From positions 186,001 to 250,000 of the forward strand of contig NZ_AP025460.1 of assembly GCF_024347315.1 (NCBI RefSeq): a DNA stretch of 64,000 nucleotides. Reading direction: 5' to 3'. A program made the translations under genes and the position numbers. Origin of the DNA: Vibrio atlanticus. GTDB taxonomy: Bacteria > Pseudomonadota > Gammaproteobacteria > Enterobacterales > Vibrionaceae. Below, in pieces: positions 40,320 to 49,140 of this stretch; position 1 is the stretch's first letter, and each line of letters opens with the position of its first letter. The notes below the pieces were generated by a model. The model was not told where the DNA came from and did not search any database. It was given only the letters and a program-made list of their open reading frames with translations.

Positions 40320-41000
40320 ATGAATGTACGTTCTAGAAAAAACAAAAACCTTAGACTCACCATTAAGAAAACCTTTCTTGGTCATCCTATCCAGACTGCA
40401 CACGGTCCACTGTACCTCGACTACTTAGAAAAAATGCATGCCACCATTGAACGAGCATTAGATGATTATCCTCGCCTCATGGCTATCCGTGTAGATTTGA
40501 GATTTCCAAAGCTAAGAGCCAATGAAGAATGCGGTAATGTCATCACAGATTTTATCCGCTCGTTACAGTCTCAGATAGCATACTCTGGCAAGCGAAAAAA
40601 AAGACAAGAGGGTGGTAGGGTTCATCCCTGCAAAGTTCGAAATGTGTGGATTAGAGAGCGCTCTACCTCAATGAATGATCATTATCACTTATTACTCATG
40701 TTCAATAAGGATAGATTTAACTGGTTGGGACAAACTCAAACACCAAATGATAATTTAGGCTCCTTTATCGTGGAGGCATGGGCGAGAGTCGTCGGTGTTG
40801 ATTATGAAGAGGCAAATGGATTAGTACATTTCTCAAAGAGAAAGAACAGTGACAGCGTGGTTATTCATCGCTTGAACAGTAACTCTGATGACTTTGACGA
40901 CGCGTTTGATGAGCTATTTAAGCACATTAGTTATTTAGCTAAAGAAGACACGAAACACTTTGGTAGCGGCAGACGGAATTTCGGCCATAGTCACAAGTAG
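40320..41000 (+). CDS. Inovirus Gp2/YagK-type protein, paralogue 1
   Basis: The 226-residue protein matches the C-terminal YagK/YfjJ (inovirus Gp2) type domain found in P4-like islands, distantly related to rolling-circle initiators. AIRVDLRFPK is the first strand, IRERSTSMNDHYHLLLMFNK holds a His-x-His-like pair, and LFKHISYLAKEDTKHFG ends the domain. The N-terminus is short compared with phage proteins. The role in replication or regulation of the island is inferred. It is the first of three tandem copies; all end in a basic Gly/Ser-rich tail. Confidence 0.75.
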   Translation: MNVRSRKNKNLRLTIKKTFLGHPIQTAHGPLYLDYLEKMHATIERALDDYPRLMAIRVDLRFPKLRANEECGNVITDFIRSLQSQIAYSGKRKKRQEGGRVHPCKVRNVWIRERSTSMNDHYHLLLMFNKDRFNWLGQTQTPNDNLGSFIVEAWARVVGVDYEEANGLVHFSKRKNSDSVVIHRLNSNSDDFDDAFDELFKHISYLAKEDTKHFGSGRRNFGHSHK

Positions 41001-41021
41001 CTTAAAAATTACGGTAGTGAC

Positions 41022-41056
41022 AGTTCCTGTGGGATTAACAACAAACCATAGGAACT
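41022..41056 (+). promoter_or_regulatory. Ribosome-site hairpin before Gp2-type gene 2
   Basis: AGTTCCTGTGG (41022-41032) pairs with CCATAGGAACT (41046-41056) over 11 bp with one G-U pair and a 13-base loop. The AGGAA ribosome site is inside the 3' arm. The stem ends 3 bases before the ATG. Confidence 0.75.
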
Positions 41057-41059
41057 AGA

Positions 41060-41740
41060 ATGCCAAATCAGCTCAATGCCACTCAACATCACTCAGAAGC
41101 GTCTAACTACCTCACCGTCACTCATGACCGAACGTTTAATGGAAAGCCACTCTACTACCTCGAGGGTGGTCTTATCCTTGAGTATTTGGAGGATATCGAT
41201 CAAGTACTGACTGAAGCACTAAATCAATATCCGAGACTCTTTGCTGTTCACCTCCACCTCAATCTACCGAGTCACTTCAGGGGTGATTACCTAACGGTGT
41301 TTGCCCATTTCTTTCATACTTTAGAATTGGAGACTAATGAACTCTGTAAGGACAAATACACCAATAACACCTATCAACATCCACAAACGGTGATCCGCTA
41401 TATCTGGGCTAAGGAGTGTGACTCCACTAGCCAGTATCATCTTATCCTGCTCTTTGATCGACAGCTCTTCCAAAGCTTAGGAGCAGGTCGAGATAGTTGG
41501 GGGCGTTTTCTCTACAAAAAAGTAAGAAAGACATGGGATAGGGTGGTGGAAGCTCATTCTAACCAACGATGCTCAGGGTTAGCGTATTCCTCTAACAATG
41601 AAGGCTTTGAGTTTTCTTCCGACACAGAAACGTTCCCGTTACAGCTAAACGAGTTCTTCTATCGAATTAGTCGTCTCGCGAAGCCCACCACCAAACACGA
41701 TGATAACCGTAGTACGAGTTTTGGTTGCAGTCGTCGATAA
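41060..41740 (+). CDS. Inovirus Gp2/YagK-type protein, paralogue 2
   Basis: The 226-residue protein is a paralogue of the gene before it. LFAVHLHLNLPSHF is the first strand, IWAKECDSTSQYHLILLFDR corresponds to the His-containing core (one His kept), and FFYRISRLAKPTTKHDDNRS ends the domain with the same Lys-His-rich motif. Identity to paralogue 1 is modest, so the duplication is old or both were acquired. Translation start is within a hairpin. Function unknown beyond family membership. Confidence 0.75.
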   Translation: MPNQLNATQHHSEASNYLTVTHDRTFNGKPLYYLEGGLILEYLEDIDQVLTEALNQYPRLFAVHLHLNLPSHFRGDYLTVFAHFFHTLELETNELCKDKYTNNTYQHPQTVIRYIWAKECDSTSQYHLILLFDRQLFQSLGAGRDSWGRFLYKKVRKTWDRVVEAHSNQRCSGLAYSSNNEGFEFSSDTETFPLQLNEFFYRISRLAKPTTKHDDNRSTSFGCSRR

Positions 41741-41761
41741 CCTAAAAAATCACACCACAAG

Positions 41762-41796
41762 CAGTACTTATGTCATTCAACTAGCCATAGGTACTG
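41762..41796 (+). promoter_or_regulatory. Ribosome-site hairpin before Gp2-type gene 3
   Basis: CAGTACTTATG (41762-41772) pairs with CATAGGTACTG (41786-41796) over 11 bp with one G-U pair and a 13-base loop, the same geometry as before gene 2. Base changes on the two arms compensate each other. Confidence 0.75.
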
Positions 41797-41800
41797 TCTC

Positions 41801-42400
41801 ATGCCCCACACTCCCCATACACCAGCAATAACCCATTCCACTACCTTTAACGATTATCCCGTGATCTACAGTGAGCACGGGCTGTATGAATCAGCCCTTA
41901 CGAGTATGACCAACCTCTTTGAACAGGCACTAGAGCAGTTTGAGTTCACGTTAGTCATGCATTTGGGGCTATACCTTCCTAAAGACCACCCAGACACCGA
42001 TTTAACCATCATCAATGACTACATCCACCAGCTTAAAAAGAAACTCAATACAGACTCACTCTATTACTCGTGGCGCAAACGAGTCGATAAATCCCCCTCA
42101 CACTATTACCAAGTCATACTCTTGCTTGATTACAACCAGTACTTTGGCTCCGCTATCTGTTGGGATAAACGTAATCAATTAGCCAACCACCTTAAAGAGG
42201 CATGGCAAGAGGCCGTCCAGAGCCACTACGAAGGCAAAGAGCGTTCATTGGTATTGTTTAACGACCGAGGTAACTACGGCTTAGGGACGCGCTGCAAGAG
42301 CAAAAGTAGCGTAGTAAAGAACAGTGTATTTCACCGCATGAGCCGTTTAGCTGAGGCATGGCAAGAAGAGCATTACTGTTTTGGCTCTAGCGAGGATTAA
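41801..42400 (+). CDS. Inovirus Gp2/YagK-type protein, paralogue 3
   Basis: The 199-residue protein is the third paralogue, shorter and more diverged. TLVMHLGLYLPKDHP corresponds to the first strand, SPSHYYQVILLLDYNQYFG to the core, and FHRMSRLAEAWQEEHYCFGS to the C-terminal segment; the His pair is lost (His-Tyr-Tyr). It may be a regulator that kept the binding fold but not the chemistry, if the family has any. alpA follows 66 bases downstream. Confidence 0.7.
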   Translation: MPHTPHTPAITHSTTFNDYPVIYSEHGLYESALTSMTNLFEQALEQFEFTLVMHLGLYLPKDHPDTDLTIINDYIHQLKKKLNTDSLYYSWRKRVDKSPSHYYQVILLLDYNQYFGSAICWDKRNQLANHLKEAWQEAVQSHYEGKERSLVLFNDRGNYGLGTRCKSKSSVVKNSVFHRMSRLAEAWQEEHYCFGSSED

Positions 42401-42466
42401 CCTCACCGCACTTTTTTACAGCGGTGGCTTATCTCATGGGTATATACAACACAAGGAGCATTCCCA

Positions 42467-42655
42467 ATGAGATTCTTAAGATTAAAAGACGTAATCGCAG
42501 CAACAGGGTTAAGCCGTTCAACTATCTACAAGTTTATGGATGAAGAAGTCTTTCCTAAAACAATTCCATTGGGAGGAAGATCAGTAGCGTGGCTAGAGAG
42601 TGAAATCGAAGAATGGATGGAACAGCGTCTAGCACTGCGAGAGAACCAAGAATAA
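42467..42655 (+). CDS. AlpA-family transcriptional regulator
   Basis: The 62-residue protein is a MerR-like winged helix: FLRLKDVIAATGLSRSTIYK is the helix-turn-helix, followed by FPKTIPLGGRSVAWLESEIE and EWMEQR. AlpA-type proteins switch on excision functions in P4-like elements. It may regulate the integrase or the genes next to it. AGGAG stands well placed upstream. A strong terminator follows. Confidence 0.9.
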   Translation: MRFLRLKDVIAATGLSRSTIYKFMDEEVFPKTIPLGGRSVAWLESEIEEWMEQRLALRENQE

Positions 42656-42690
42656 TCCAAGTAGCAGAAAGCATACTGACCACATCAACA

Positions 42691-42715
42691 GGGAGCCCAC
42701 GAAGGCTCCCTTTTC
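42691..42715 (+). terminator. Rho-independent terminator after alpA
   Basis: GGGAGCC (42691-42697) pairs with GGCTCCC (42704-42710) and TTTTC follows. RNase HI is therefore read from its own promoter or by leakage. Confidence 0.85.
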
Positions 42716-42734
42716 AATTAGAGAGAGAAATAAA

Positions 42735-43175
42735 ATGAGTTATTCAATTTACGTAGATGGCGCGGCACCGAACAATCAACACGGATGCACACAGGGTGGG
42801 ATTGGTATTGCAGCCTTTAATGAGCACGGTGAACTAGAGTATCAAGATAGCATCACTATCAGACGAAGTACCACCAATGCAGAATTAGAGCTAATGGCCT
42901 TAATCGAAGGTCTAGAGTATGCACAGGATGGCGACGTCATCTACTCAGACAGTGATTTTTGTGTAAAGGGCTATAACGGTTGGTTAGATAACTGGAAGGA
43001 TAAAGGTTGGCGTAAGTCAGATAAGAAGCCAGTTAAGAACCGTCATCTATGGCAACAAATCGACGAATTGCGTTCACAGAAATACGTAGAGGTGTTTAAG
43101 GTCAAAGCTCATTCAGGTGATAAAGGTAATGACATGGCAGACTTGTTAGCTGTTGAAGCGGCAGAAGCCGAGTAA
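42735..43175 (+). CDS. Ribonuclease HI-like protein
   Basis: The 146-residue protein would cut the RNA strand of RNA-DNA hybrids. The four catalytic acids are present: IYVDGAAP (Asp), NAELELMALIEGLE (Glu), IYSDSDFCVKGYN (Asp) and GNDMADLLA (Asp). KAHSGDKGND holds the catalytic-loop His. It is a second, island-borne copy type, distinct from the core rnhA. Element-borne RNase H may help the replication or recombination of the island. Confidence 0.88.
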   Translation: MSYSIYVDGAAPNNQHGCTQGGIGIAAFNEHGELEYQDSITIRRSTTNAELELMALIEGLEYAQDGDVIYSDSDFCVKGYNGWLDNWKDKGWRKSDKKPVKNRHLWQQIDELRSQKYVEVFKVKAHSGDKGNDMADLLAVEAAEAE

Positions 43176-43771
43176 GAAGATAGAGCACAGTTTGTTGGCA
43201 AACCGCTAGCAGGCTGTGCGGTCGTATTTTTGCTTTATCCCTAGGAACGGTGATTTGTCTTTAGGGTAGCGTTAAGCGTTTTTATAGATAACATATACCT
43301 GAAGATGAAGCATTCAATGGCTGCAATTGGGGTGTTTTTTCAGGCTCGACATTGACGATGATAGTGATCATGATGTAGATAAGGATTGTATGATTTATAA
43401 ATAGAACGATATTAGGACACTACAATCTAGCGTACCGCTGCGCAGACGTTACATTTACTCTTTCTCAGCACCAGCGAAAAGTTACGCTTTGTTGAGTCGA
43501 CGTGTCAAAGCGACTTTAACTTATGGAAGATAGTTGTAAGTCTGCTTACGTTTACTTTGATGAAGATGTAGCGTCGATTGCTAATATTGCATGTGACTGG
43601 GATTAACTTGCCTCGACATGCTTGTTGAATTATTTTGTTTGGTGGCAGTTAGCAAAAATAGAGCTGTACTTCATTAATTAAAAGGTGAACTGTTTATAGT
43701 AAAGAGAGCGTTATTATTTCGGGTTTGTTCGCTGATAATGAACACATGAGCCATTATTAGTGAGTAAAACA
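43176..43771. other. Gene-free stretch after RNase HI
   Basis: Nearly 600 bases with no recognisable gene. A hairpin (GCACAG with CTGTGC, about 43186-43219) followed by ATTTTTG lies just after RNase HI and may end its transcript. Confidence 0.4.
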
Positions 43772-43939
43772 ATGAATCCATTAGACTACACATTCTATAC
43801 TTTAAACGCCAAACACTACTTACTGGAACCAGAACAAACGATGACGGTAATACAAAGCCAAAGCCAAAGCCGTCCGAGCTTGCCTGGGATAGTTTTCTTG
43901 GTGGGATTCCTAGTCGGTCAGATTACCCACCTTTATTAA
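43772..43939 (+). CDS. Small putative membrane protein (55 residues)
   Basis: The open frame MNPLDYTFYTLNAKHYLLEP continues with a Gln-Ser repeat (QSQSQSRPS), then a hydrophobic segment (GIVFLVGFLVGQITHLY). GTGAG stands eight bases before the ATG. It is the only plausible gene in an 860-base gap. No family is recognised. Size and single helix would fit a small membrane peptide or type I toxin-like product, but this is a guess. Confidence 0.45.
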   Translation: MNPLDYTFYTLNAKHYLLEPEQTMTVIQSQSQSRPSLPGIVFLVGFLVGQITHLY

Positions 43940-44035
43940 TCACGTCCTGTGGCATTATAAGAGGACAACTTTAAGTTAAGTCGTCATATTTCAGAGGGAT
44001 TCGTTGTATCTAATGAACATGATTTTGAGGTTGAT

Positions 44036-45691
44036 ATGGTAGCTTCTCAGTTGTTATCTACGAGTCATCTGCAGCGTTTGAAGCAACTCGAGAAACATTT
44101 TTCTCGCAATGAAACTTATGATGTTGATATTGTCTCCCTTGCTGAAATTCTGGCCTGCTCAGAAAGGTACGTGAGTAAGCTAATGGCTTCTTTTGAAAAC
44201 TTTGGGCTTATCCATTGGGCTTCGGGTCAGGGGCGAGGTCATCGTTCGAAACTGACACTACTAAAAAGTTTTGAGATGTCACTGCTGACTCAGTTAGAGC
44301 GAATGGCTCGGTCTGGCAGAATGAATCAGGCATTTCGATTAGCAACTCTGCTTGGCGAAGTACGCCTATTTCAAGATCACTTACCACTCTGGTTAAGGGA
44401 TGCGCAACAGGAACTGAAAAAGCAGAATACTTTAATGTATTTAGTTCCTTATGTGCTGCCTGAATGGCACCCTCATTTGGCGCAGTCCGCTCGTTCTATT
44501 TTATTGATCGAAAGCGTCTTCGATACCTTAGTTCGATATAACCCTATTCAGAACGAAATTGTGCCTCATATCGCTCACCAATTTCATTACAGTGACAAGC
44601 AAATCCGTCTCCGCATCCGCAATGATATAATGATGCACAATGGAGAAGCGCTGACACCGGAACTTGTCAAAAAAAATATAGAAATGCGCCTTAGGACTCC
44701 GCATCCATATCAAATCCTATTTCGTCATGTAGAGGGTATTGACATAGATAAGCAGTGGGTCATTTTCTCTATGCGTCAATCTGACCCCGTTTTCCTGCAC
44801 CTGTTAGCCGACTCACACAGTGGAATTTTTGATTATCAGGCTTCAAAACCTATCGGGTGTGGAGCATATCGGGTCGAAAGTCTGGAAAAACAATATTGGA
44901 GTTTAGTTCGCAACAACCACTATTTTGGCTTTGGTGGCCATATTGAACGAGTAGAGTTTTGGTGTAGCGATGCCCAACCTCAAACGCCTATGCACGTGGC
45001 AGAACTGCTCTATTGCGAATCTCAACCCGCTCAGCCAAAAAAAGTCGATCGCAGTGGGTGTACTGTTTTTCAGTTTCATCATCATGCAAACGCCTTGTCC
45101 GCTCAAGAAAGAGCTTGGCTTGTTCATCATAGTCGACGCTTTACACTTGATAGCCAGAAAAGAACAGCGAACAGCGTGATGGATTGCCATCAAGATAAGG
45201 GATTTCACTTGTTCAATCACGACATGAAACTGCCAGCTCGTCCGGTGGTCATTGAAGTGATAGACAGTCATATGAGGGAGTTGCAACCTTTGCTTGATGC
45301 GTTGTCTCAAAAAGGGGTTATTTGGCAGGTATGTCTTCAAGGACAGTCTCAAGATGTGGCTGTTGATGTCTCCTACGACTGTTACGTATTTGGCGACGAC
45401 CTGACGCTCCAGTATTACGAATGGCTCCTTTGCGGCAATGTGTTTAGCCTATGTTTGCCTGAACGTGGAAAACAAAGCCTATTAACCTTTATTGATATGC
45501 TCATGCAGGAAAGCAGCGACAGTGAGGAGTTTCTGCACAAGCTGTATCGAGCGGAGGATTGGCTTATCCAGAACTATTATTATTGTCCTCTGTGGCGCAA
45601 TCATTTCATCGTCACTCGCGCAGACAATTTGTATGGTACCGAAACCAACAATATGGGTGTCATGTCGCTGGTCAATATGTGGTTGGAGTAA
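44036..45691 (+). CDS. SgrR-like transcriptional regulator with solute-binding domain
   Basis: The 551-residue protein has an N-terminal winged helix (about 1-110: LAEILACSERYVSKLMASFE) and a C-terminal periplasmic-binding-like domain of the SBP_bac_5 type (about 160-500), with SVFDTLVRYNPIQNEIVPHI and MRTPHPYQILF-like segments. This is the architecture of E. coli SgrR, which senses glucose-phosphate stress and activates the small RNA sgrS. No sgrS-like RNA is visible next to it. GAGG precedes the ATG. LysE- and GST-type genes follow in the same direction. Confidence 0.85.
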   Translation: MVASQLLSTSHLQRLKQLEKHFSRNETYDVDIVSLAEILACSERYVSKLMASFENFGLIHWASGQGRGHRSKLTLLKSFEMSLLTQLERMARSGRMNQAFRLATLLGEVRLFQDHLPLWLRDAQQELKKQNTLMYLVPYVLPEWHPHLAQSARSILLIESVFDTLVRYNPIQNEIVPHIAHQFHYSDKQIRLRIRNDIMMHNGEALTPELVKKNIEMRLRTPHPYQILFRHVEGIDIDKQWVIFSMRQSDPVFLHLLADSHSGIFDYQASKPIGCGAYRVESLEKQYWSLVRNNHYFGFGGHIERVEFWCSDAQPQTPMHVAELLYCESQPAQPKKVDRSGCTVFQFHHHANALSAQERAWLVHHSRRFTLDSQKRTANSVMDCHQDKGFHLFNHDMKLPARPVVIEVIDSHMRELQPLLDALSQKGVIWQVCLQGQSQDVAVDVSYDCYVFGDDLTLQYYEWLLCGNVFSLCLPERGKQSLLTFIDMLMQESSDSEEFLHKLYRAEDWLIQNYYYCPLWRNHFIVTRADNLYGTETNNMGVMSLVNMWLE

Positions 45692-45759
45692 TCGCTGGTA
45701 TGGTAGTGTCTCTGTAGCGATACGATTTGCAGTGTTTAACGGATAATTAAGGATAAAAA

Positions 45760-46386
45760 ATGGACTTTCACCTTTGGCTCGGTTTTGTAGCGGCATCGCT
45801 CATTCTTACCGCGACACCAGGGCCTAGCATATTTTTAGGTATTGCACATGCTCTCAGATATGGGCACAAACGCGTGCTATATACCGCCCTTGGGGACATC
45901 TCAGCTAACTTTATTCAAATGGTGTTAGTCGCCTTGGGTTTAGGTGTCATCCTTGCCAGTTCGGTAGTGGCATTTAATGTCATCAAAGTCTTTGGTGTGA
46001 TCACCTTGGTTTACATGGGGCTAAAAATGCTCCTCGCTAAACCAGCACAAGTTGAGCACTTAAACCTCAACAACTCAGATTTACAGGCCTCAAACAAAAA
46101 GTTGTTTTACTCTGGCTTTTTAGTCGCGGCTGGCAATCCCAAAGCCATCCTATTCTTCTCGGCTTTTTTCCCGCAATTCATCAACCCCGACTTACCCGTA
46201 TTCCCTCAACTATTAGTGATGTGCCCAACCATGGCGTTGCTTGATTTCAGTTTAGTGATGTTTTATGCGTTTTCGGCCAGACGGATTGTTGATGCGAGCC
46301 GACTATCTCTTACCGCTGTGACCAGAGGAAGTGGTGCTTTACTGCTGGGAGCCGCAGGTATTCTAGCAATTAAAGAACCCACTTAA
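45760..46386 (+). CDS. LysE-family amino-acid/metabolite exporter
   Basis: The 208-residue protein has about six membrane helices. It begins with the family signature ASLILTATPGPSIFLGIAHA, and the segment AAGNPKAILFFSAFFPQFIN is conserved in RhtB/LysE exporters. It is probably an inner-membrane exporter for an amino acid or similar small molecule. AAGGA precedes the ATG, and the gene lies 68 bases after the SgrR-like gene, which may control it. Confidence 0.88.
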   Translation: MDFHLWLGFVAASLILTATPGPSIFLGIAHALRYGHKRVLYTALGDISANFIQMVLVALGLGVILASSVVAFNVIKVFGVITLVYMGLKMLLAKPAQVEHLNLNNSDLQASNKKLFYSGFLVAAGNPKAILFFSAFFPQFINPDLPVFPQLLVMCPTMALLDFSLVMFYAFSARRIVDASRLSLTAVTRGSGALLLGAAGILAIKEPT

Positions 46387-46474
46387 TCTCGACTGAGAAC
46401 TGCGACCAAGATTGAACATACTGTGCCCAGCACAACCATTACACCTATTTAGCAACTCTCGGAGTAAGACACCT

Positions 46475-47140
46475 ATGATCACTTTTTACGAACTGTGTGG
46501 GGACGATGGCTTAAAATTCAGTCCTTATTGTTGGCGAACGAAAATGTGCTTGATACACAAAAATATAGCGTTTGATACCACTGAGCTTTCTTTTATCGAC
46601 ATTCAGGCTCAGTTTAAGGCGCAGTTTTCTACACTACCCGCCATCAAAGATGGTGAAACGGTGCTCTCTGATTCGTTTAACATCGCTGATTATCTTGAGG
46701 CCCACTACCCTGAATCACCTTCATTATTTGGCGGTGAAAAAGGGCGTTTAATGGCACTTTTTTTCCATGAGTGGGCAGCATCATTACATTCGGACATCGC
46801 CAAAATTGCCATCTTCGACATTTACTGCAAGCTTAAAGACCGCGATAAAGACTACTTTCGTTCCTCTAGAGAGAAACACTTTCAGGACAGCTTAGAAAAT
46901 GTACAAAGCAACAACCAAGAGTTAGCAAAGGCCGATTTACTCAAAAAAATGAGAGTACTGGAATCTTATTTAGCTAAGACACGATACTTATCGGGCGATG
47001 CGCCCATGTATTCAGACTATATCGTCTATGGGACGTTGAAGTGGCTGCTGTCTACGAGTAACGCTTTCACAGAGGAAATGCTGACTAGCCATGTTTTGAA
47101 TTGGTATGACAGCCTAGATAGGATTAGCACTGGAATTTAA
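46475..47140 (+). CDS. Glutathione S-transferase family protein
   Basis: The 221-residue protein has an N-terminal thioredoxin-fold domain (FYELCGDDGLKFSPYCWRTK, then LPAIKDGETVLSDSFNIADY with the glutathione-binding Ser) and a helical C-terminal domain with GDAPMYSDYIVYG. It resembles the beta-etherase-like branch of GSTs. GGAGTAAG precedes the ATG at 46475; an upstream in-frame ATG at 46412 is less likely. The substrate is unknown. Confidence 0.88.
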   Translation: MITFYELCGDDGLKFSPYCWRTKMCLIHKNIAFDTTELSFIDIQAQFKAQFSTLPAIKDGETVLSDSFNIADYLEAHYPESPSLFGGEKGRLMALFFHEWAASLHSDIAKIAIFDIYCKLKDRDKDYFRSSREKHFQDSLENVQSNNQELAKADLLKKMRVLESYLAKTRYLSGDAPMYSDYIVYGTLKWLLSTSNAFTEEMLTSHVLNWYDSLDRISTGI

Positions 47141-47307
47141 ACATGCTATAAGACAACGATGGAAATGTGAACGCAACGCATAGTTTTCGTTTACATTTAT
47201 CGGATGTTACATATTGATTGGTTACAGTTTATTTCCGTATGTTGCTGTCAATATGCAATGTACAGAATAAACTTTCATTTCAAAAAAGTGCCACAGGATA
47301 TCGTATT

Positions 47308-47919
47308 ATGATAACTAAAGTTGTTCCTCTGATGTTGTTAGTTTCGTGTTCAAGCTTTGCATCAAGTGAGATTGTTGATAATTTTTCTCACATAGGATTT
47401 GGTTATAAAGGAGCTAGTTTTAAGTCGGGAGCGTTAAAACCTTACCTTAACGATAAGTATGACAATACAGAGAATAAGACGATGGGAGGGTTATACTTAG
47501 ATGTCAGTGCTCAAGTTTTTGACTACGTATTCGTTGAAGGAAAAGCAGACTTTCTCACTCGATTTAGTTCGGAGGTAGATAGTTGGCAAGCTGGCGGAGG
47601 ACTCATTGGGCGTTTGGGAGGGGCAATGGCCAGCTCTTTATCCTGTGGAGCAGTAAACTATCGTGCTGATAGTGATTACAGTTCACCATATTCCGAGCGT
47701 GGAACATACTGTCAAGCGATGGTTAGAAAACAAATAGCTAATCATTGGTTGATGGGAGTTTCCTATCAGCATGATTTCTTAGATCTAGCAAGAGATGAGT
47801 TTAAGTGGAATAACGTCTTTCAATTCGGCTCAGTGTTTGGCTTAGTTGCAAATTTAGAATATGCAGAGCGTGATGAGGCGGAAGTGAGCTATGAGCTTGG
47901 GTTGCAGTTCTCATTTTAA
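47308..47919 (+). CDS. Putative outer-membrane beta-barrel protein
   Basis: The 203-residue protein starts with a signal peptide (MITKVVPLMLLVSCSSFASS). It then has alternating strands such as FSHIGFGYKGASF, GGLYLDVSAQVF and YVFVEGKADFL, and ends with a Phe (SYELGLQFSF), as outer-membrane barrels do. The start at 47308 has AGGAT upstream. A specific family cannot be given. Being next to the GST and exporter genes does not prove a common role. Confidence 0.7.
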   Translation: MITKVVPLMLLVSCSSFASSEIVDNFSHIGFGYKGASFKSGALKPYLNDKYDNTENKTMGGLYLDVSAQVFDYVFVEGKADFLTRFSSEVDSWQAGGGLIGRLGGAMASSLSCGAVNYRADSDYSSPYSERGTYCQAMVRKQIANHWLMGVSYQHDFLDLARDEFKWNNVFQFGSVFGLVANLEYAERDEAEVSYELGLQFSF

Positions 47920-47978
47920 CTGGCGAGGGTATATATTTTTAGAAGGTTCATTTTATTATCAATATATTATTTTGTTTT

Positions 47979-48350
47979 TCATAAGAGGCTAGACTTAGCC
48001 ACCACTTGAAAGTCATCTCTGTATAAAATGGTGCCGACGTCTGAATAATGTAATGTCGCCACCTTTGTATCATATTCTTCTAATATATATTTTAGCTCAT
48101 ACATGAGTGATATATGTTTGACGCTTGAGTCTAAAAACCAAGAGATAGCATTGTCTGGCCATGACTTTGAGTGGAACGGTGGACATGGTAGTGATTCATT
48201 AAGTTGAGTGAAGATTTCTTTAATATGCACCTGATGGTACTCGTAAAGGATCAATCCGTCGACAAGCATCATTTGTGCTTGGGTAATGATACCATGAGTA
48301 TGCTGGAGTCGCTTTTCCTCCTCCATACTGGCAATAAATCTTATAAACAT
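47979..48350 (-). CDS. Hypothetical protein (123 residues)
   Basis: A strong AAGGAATCC precedes the ATG, so the gene is probably real. The sequence begins MFIRFIASMEEEKRLQHTHG, has mixed helical segments and no signal or membrane segment. I recognise no family. It reads against its neighbours. Confidence 0.55.
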   Translation of the reverse strand: MFIRFIASMEEEKRLQHTHGIITQAQMMLVDGLILYEYHQVHIKEIFTQLNESLPCPPFHSKSWPDNAISWFLDSSVKHISLMYELKYILEEYDTKVATLHYSDVGTILYRDDFQVVAKSSLL

Positions 48351-48482
48351 TGGATTCCTTTATTACTATTTATTCATCTAGTTTAAGATTTTATCATTGA
48401 TAATTTATCGTTGGACGATTTGAGAGTTAGCACAGAGTGTAAATAAATTTCATTCTATTAGTCAATTATAGAGGAGATGCAC

Positions 48483-48965
48483 ATGGAAACCATTATCCAC
48501 GAAGCCATCAATCTTAGAGAGGCCGGAAATTATCATGCGTCTCGGCTTTTGCTGCGTACGCTATTGGATGACAGTCAATATGCAGCCAAAGCAAATTTAT
48601 GCATGGCTTGGTCTTATGATAATGAAGGCAAAGAGAAGCAAGCGCTTATACATTATCATCTTGCATTGGAAGGGGATCTTTCCATAACTGAACGTTTTGA
48701 TGCTCTGTTTGGGTTGGCGAGTACTTATCGCAGTTTGGGTAAATACACTGAAGCGTTAGAGTATTTTGAGCGAACCATTGCTGAATACCCTGATTCACTG
48801 GAAGTACAGCCGTTCTATGCCATGTGTTTGTACAACTTAGAACGACACAAAGAAGCAACGGCGTTACTAATTAAGTTATTGTTATCAACCACTGAGAGTA
48901 AGAAAATCAAAAGTTACCAGCGAGCCATTCTGCTTTATGCAAAAGACCTTGATAAAACGTGGTAA
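48483..48965 (+). CDS. Tetratricopeptide-repeat protein
   Basis: The 160-residue protein consists of about four TPR motifs: YHASRLLLRTLLDDSQYAAK, ALIHYHLALEGD, ALFGLASTYRSLGKYTEALE with YFERTIAEYPDS, and EVQPFYAMCLYNLERHKEAT. TPR proteins bind partner proteins. GAGGAG stands before the ATG at 48483; a second ATG two codons earlier is overlapped by it. The role is unknown. Confidence 0.8.
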   Translation: METIIHEAINLREAGNYHASRLLLRTLLDDSQYAAKANLCMAWSYDNEGKEKQALIHYHLALEGDLSITERFDALFGLASTYRSLGKYTEALEYFERTIAEYPDSLEVQPFYAMCLYNLERHKEATALLIKLLLSTTESKKIKSYQRAILLYAKDLDKTW

Positions 48966-49140
48966 ATGTTGCGTTCCTACGTATATTTGTTCGTCTAACC
49001 GGGGAATAGAAACAATAGAGTAAACCAACTTATGAATTCTAAGGTTATGGAGCTCGATAAGTGATTAGCAGTTGGTAGCAGACAAGGATCGATGATGAGA
49101 ATAGAGAGACGATGTGCTGATATGATAAGTGAGTTTAGTC

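Noticed and set aside
40320..42400. The tandem Gp2-type region as a CRISPR or other short-repeat array
   Set aside because: The repeated units are whole genes of 200-226 codons with diverged sequence; there are no regular direct repeats with spacers.
43940..44035. A possible sgrS-like small RNA beside the SgrR-like gene
   Set aside because: E. coli sgrS lies divergently beside sgrR, but no matching structure or short SgrT-like frame is visible here.
44903..45352. A 149-codon minus-strand frame inside the SgrR-like gene
   Set aside because: It is a shadow of a well-supported gene with no start signal of its own.
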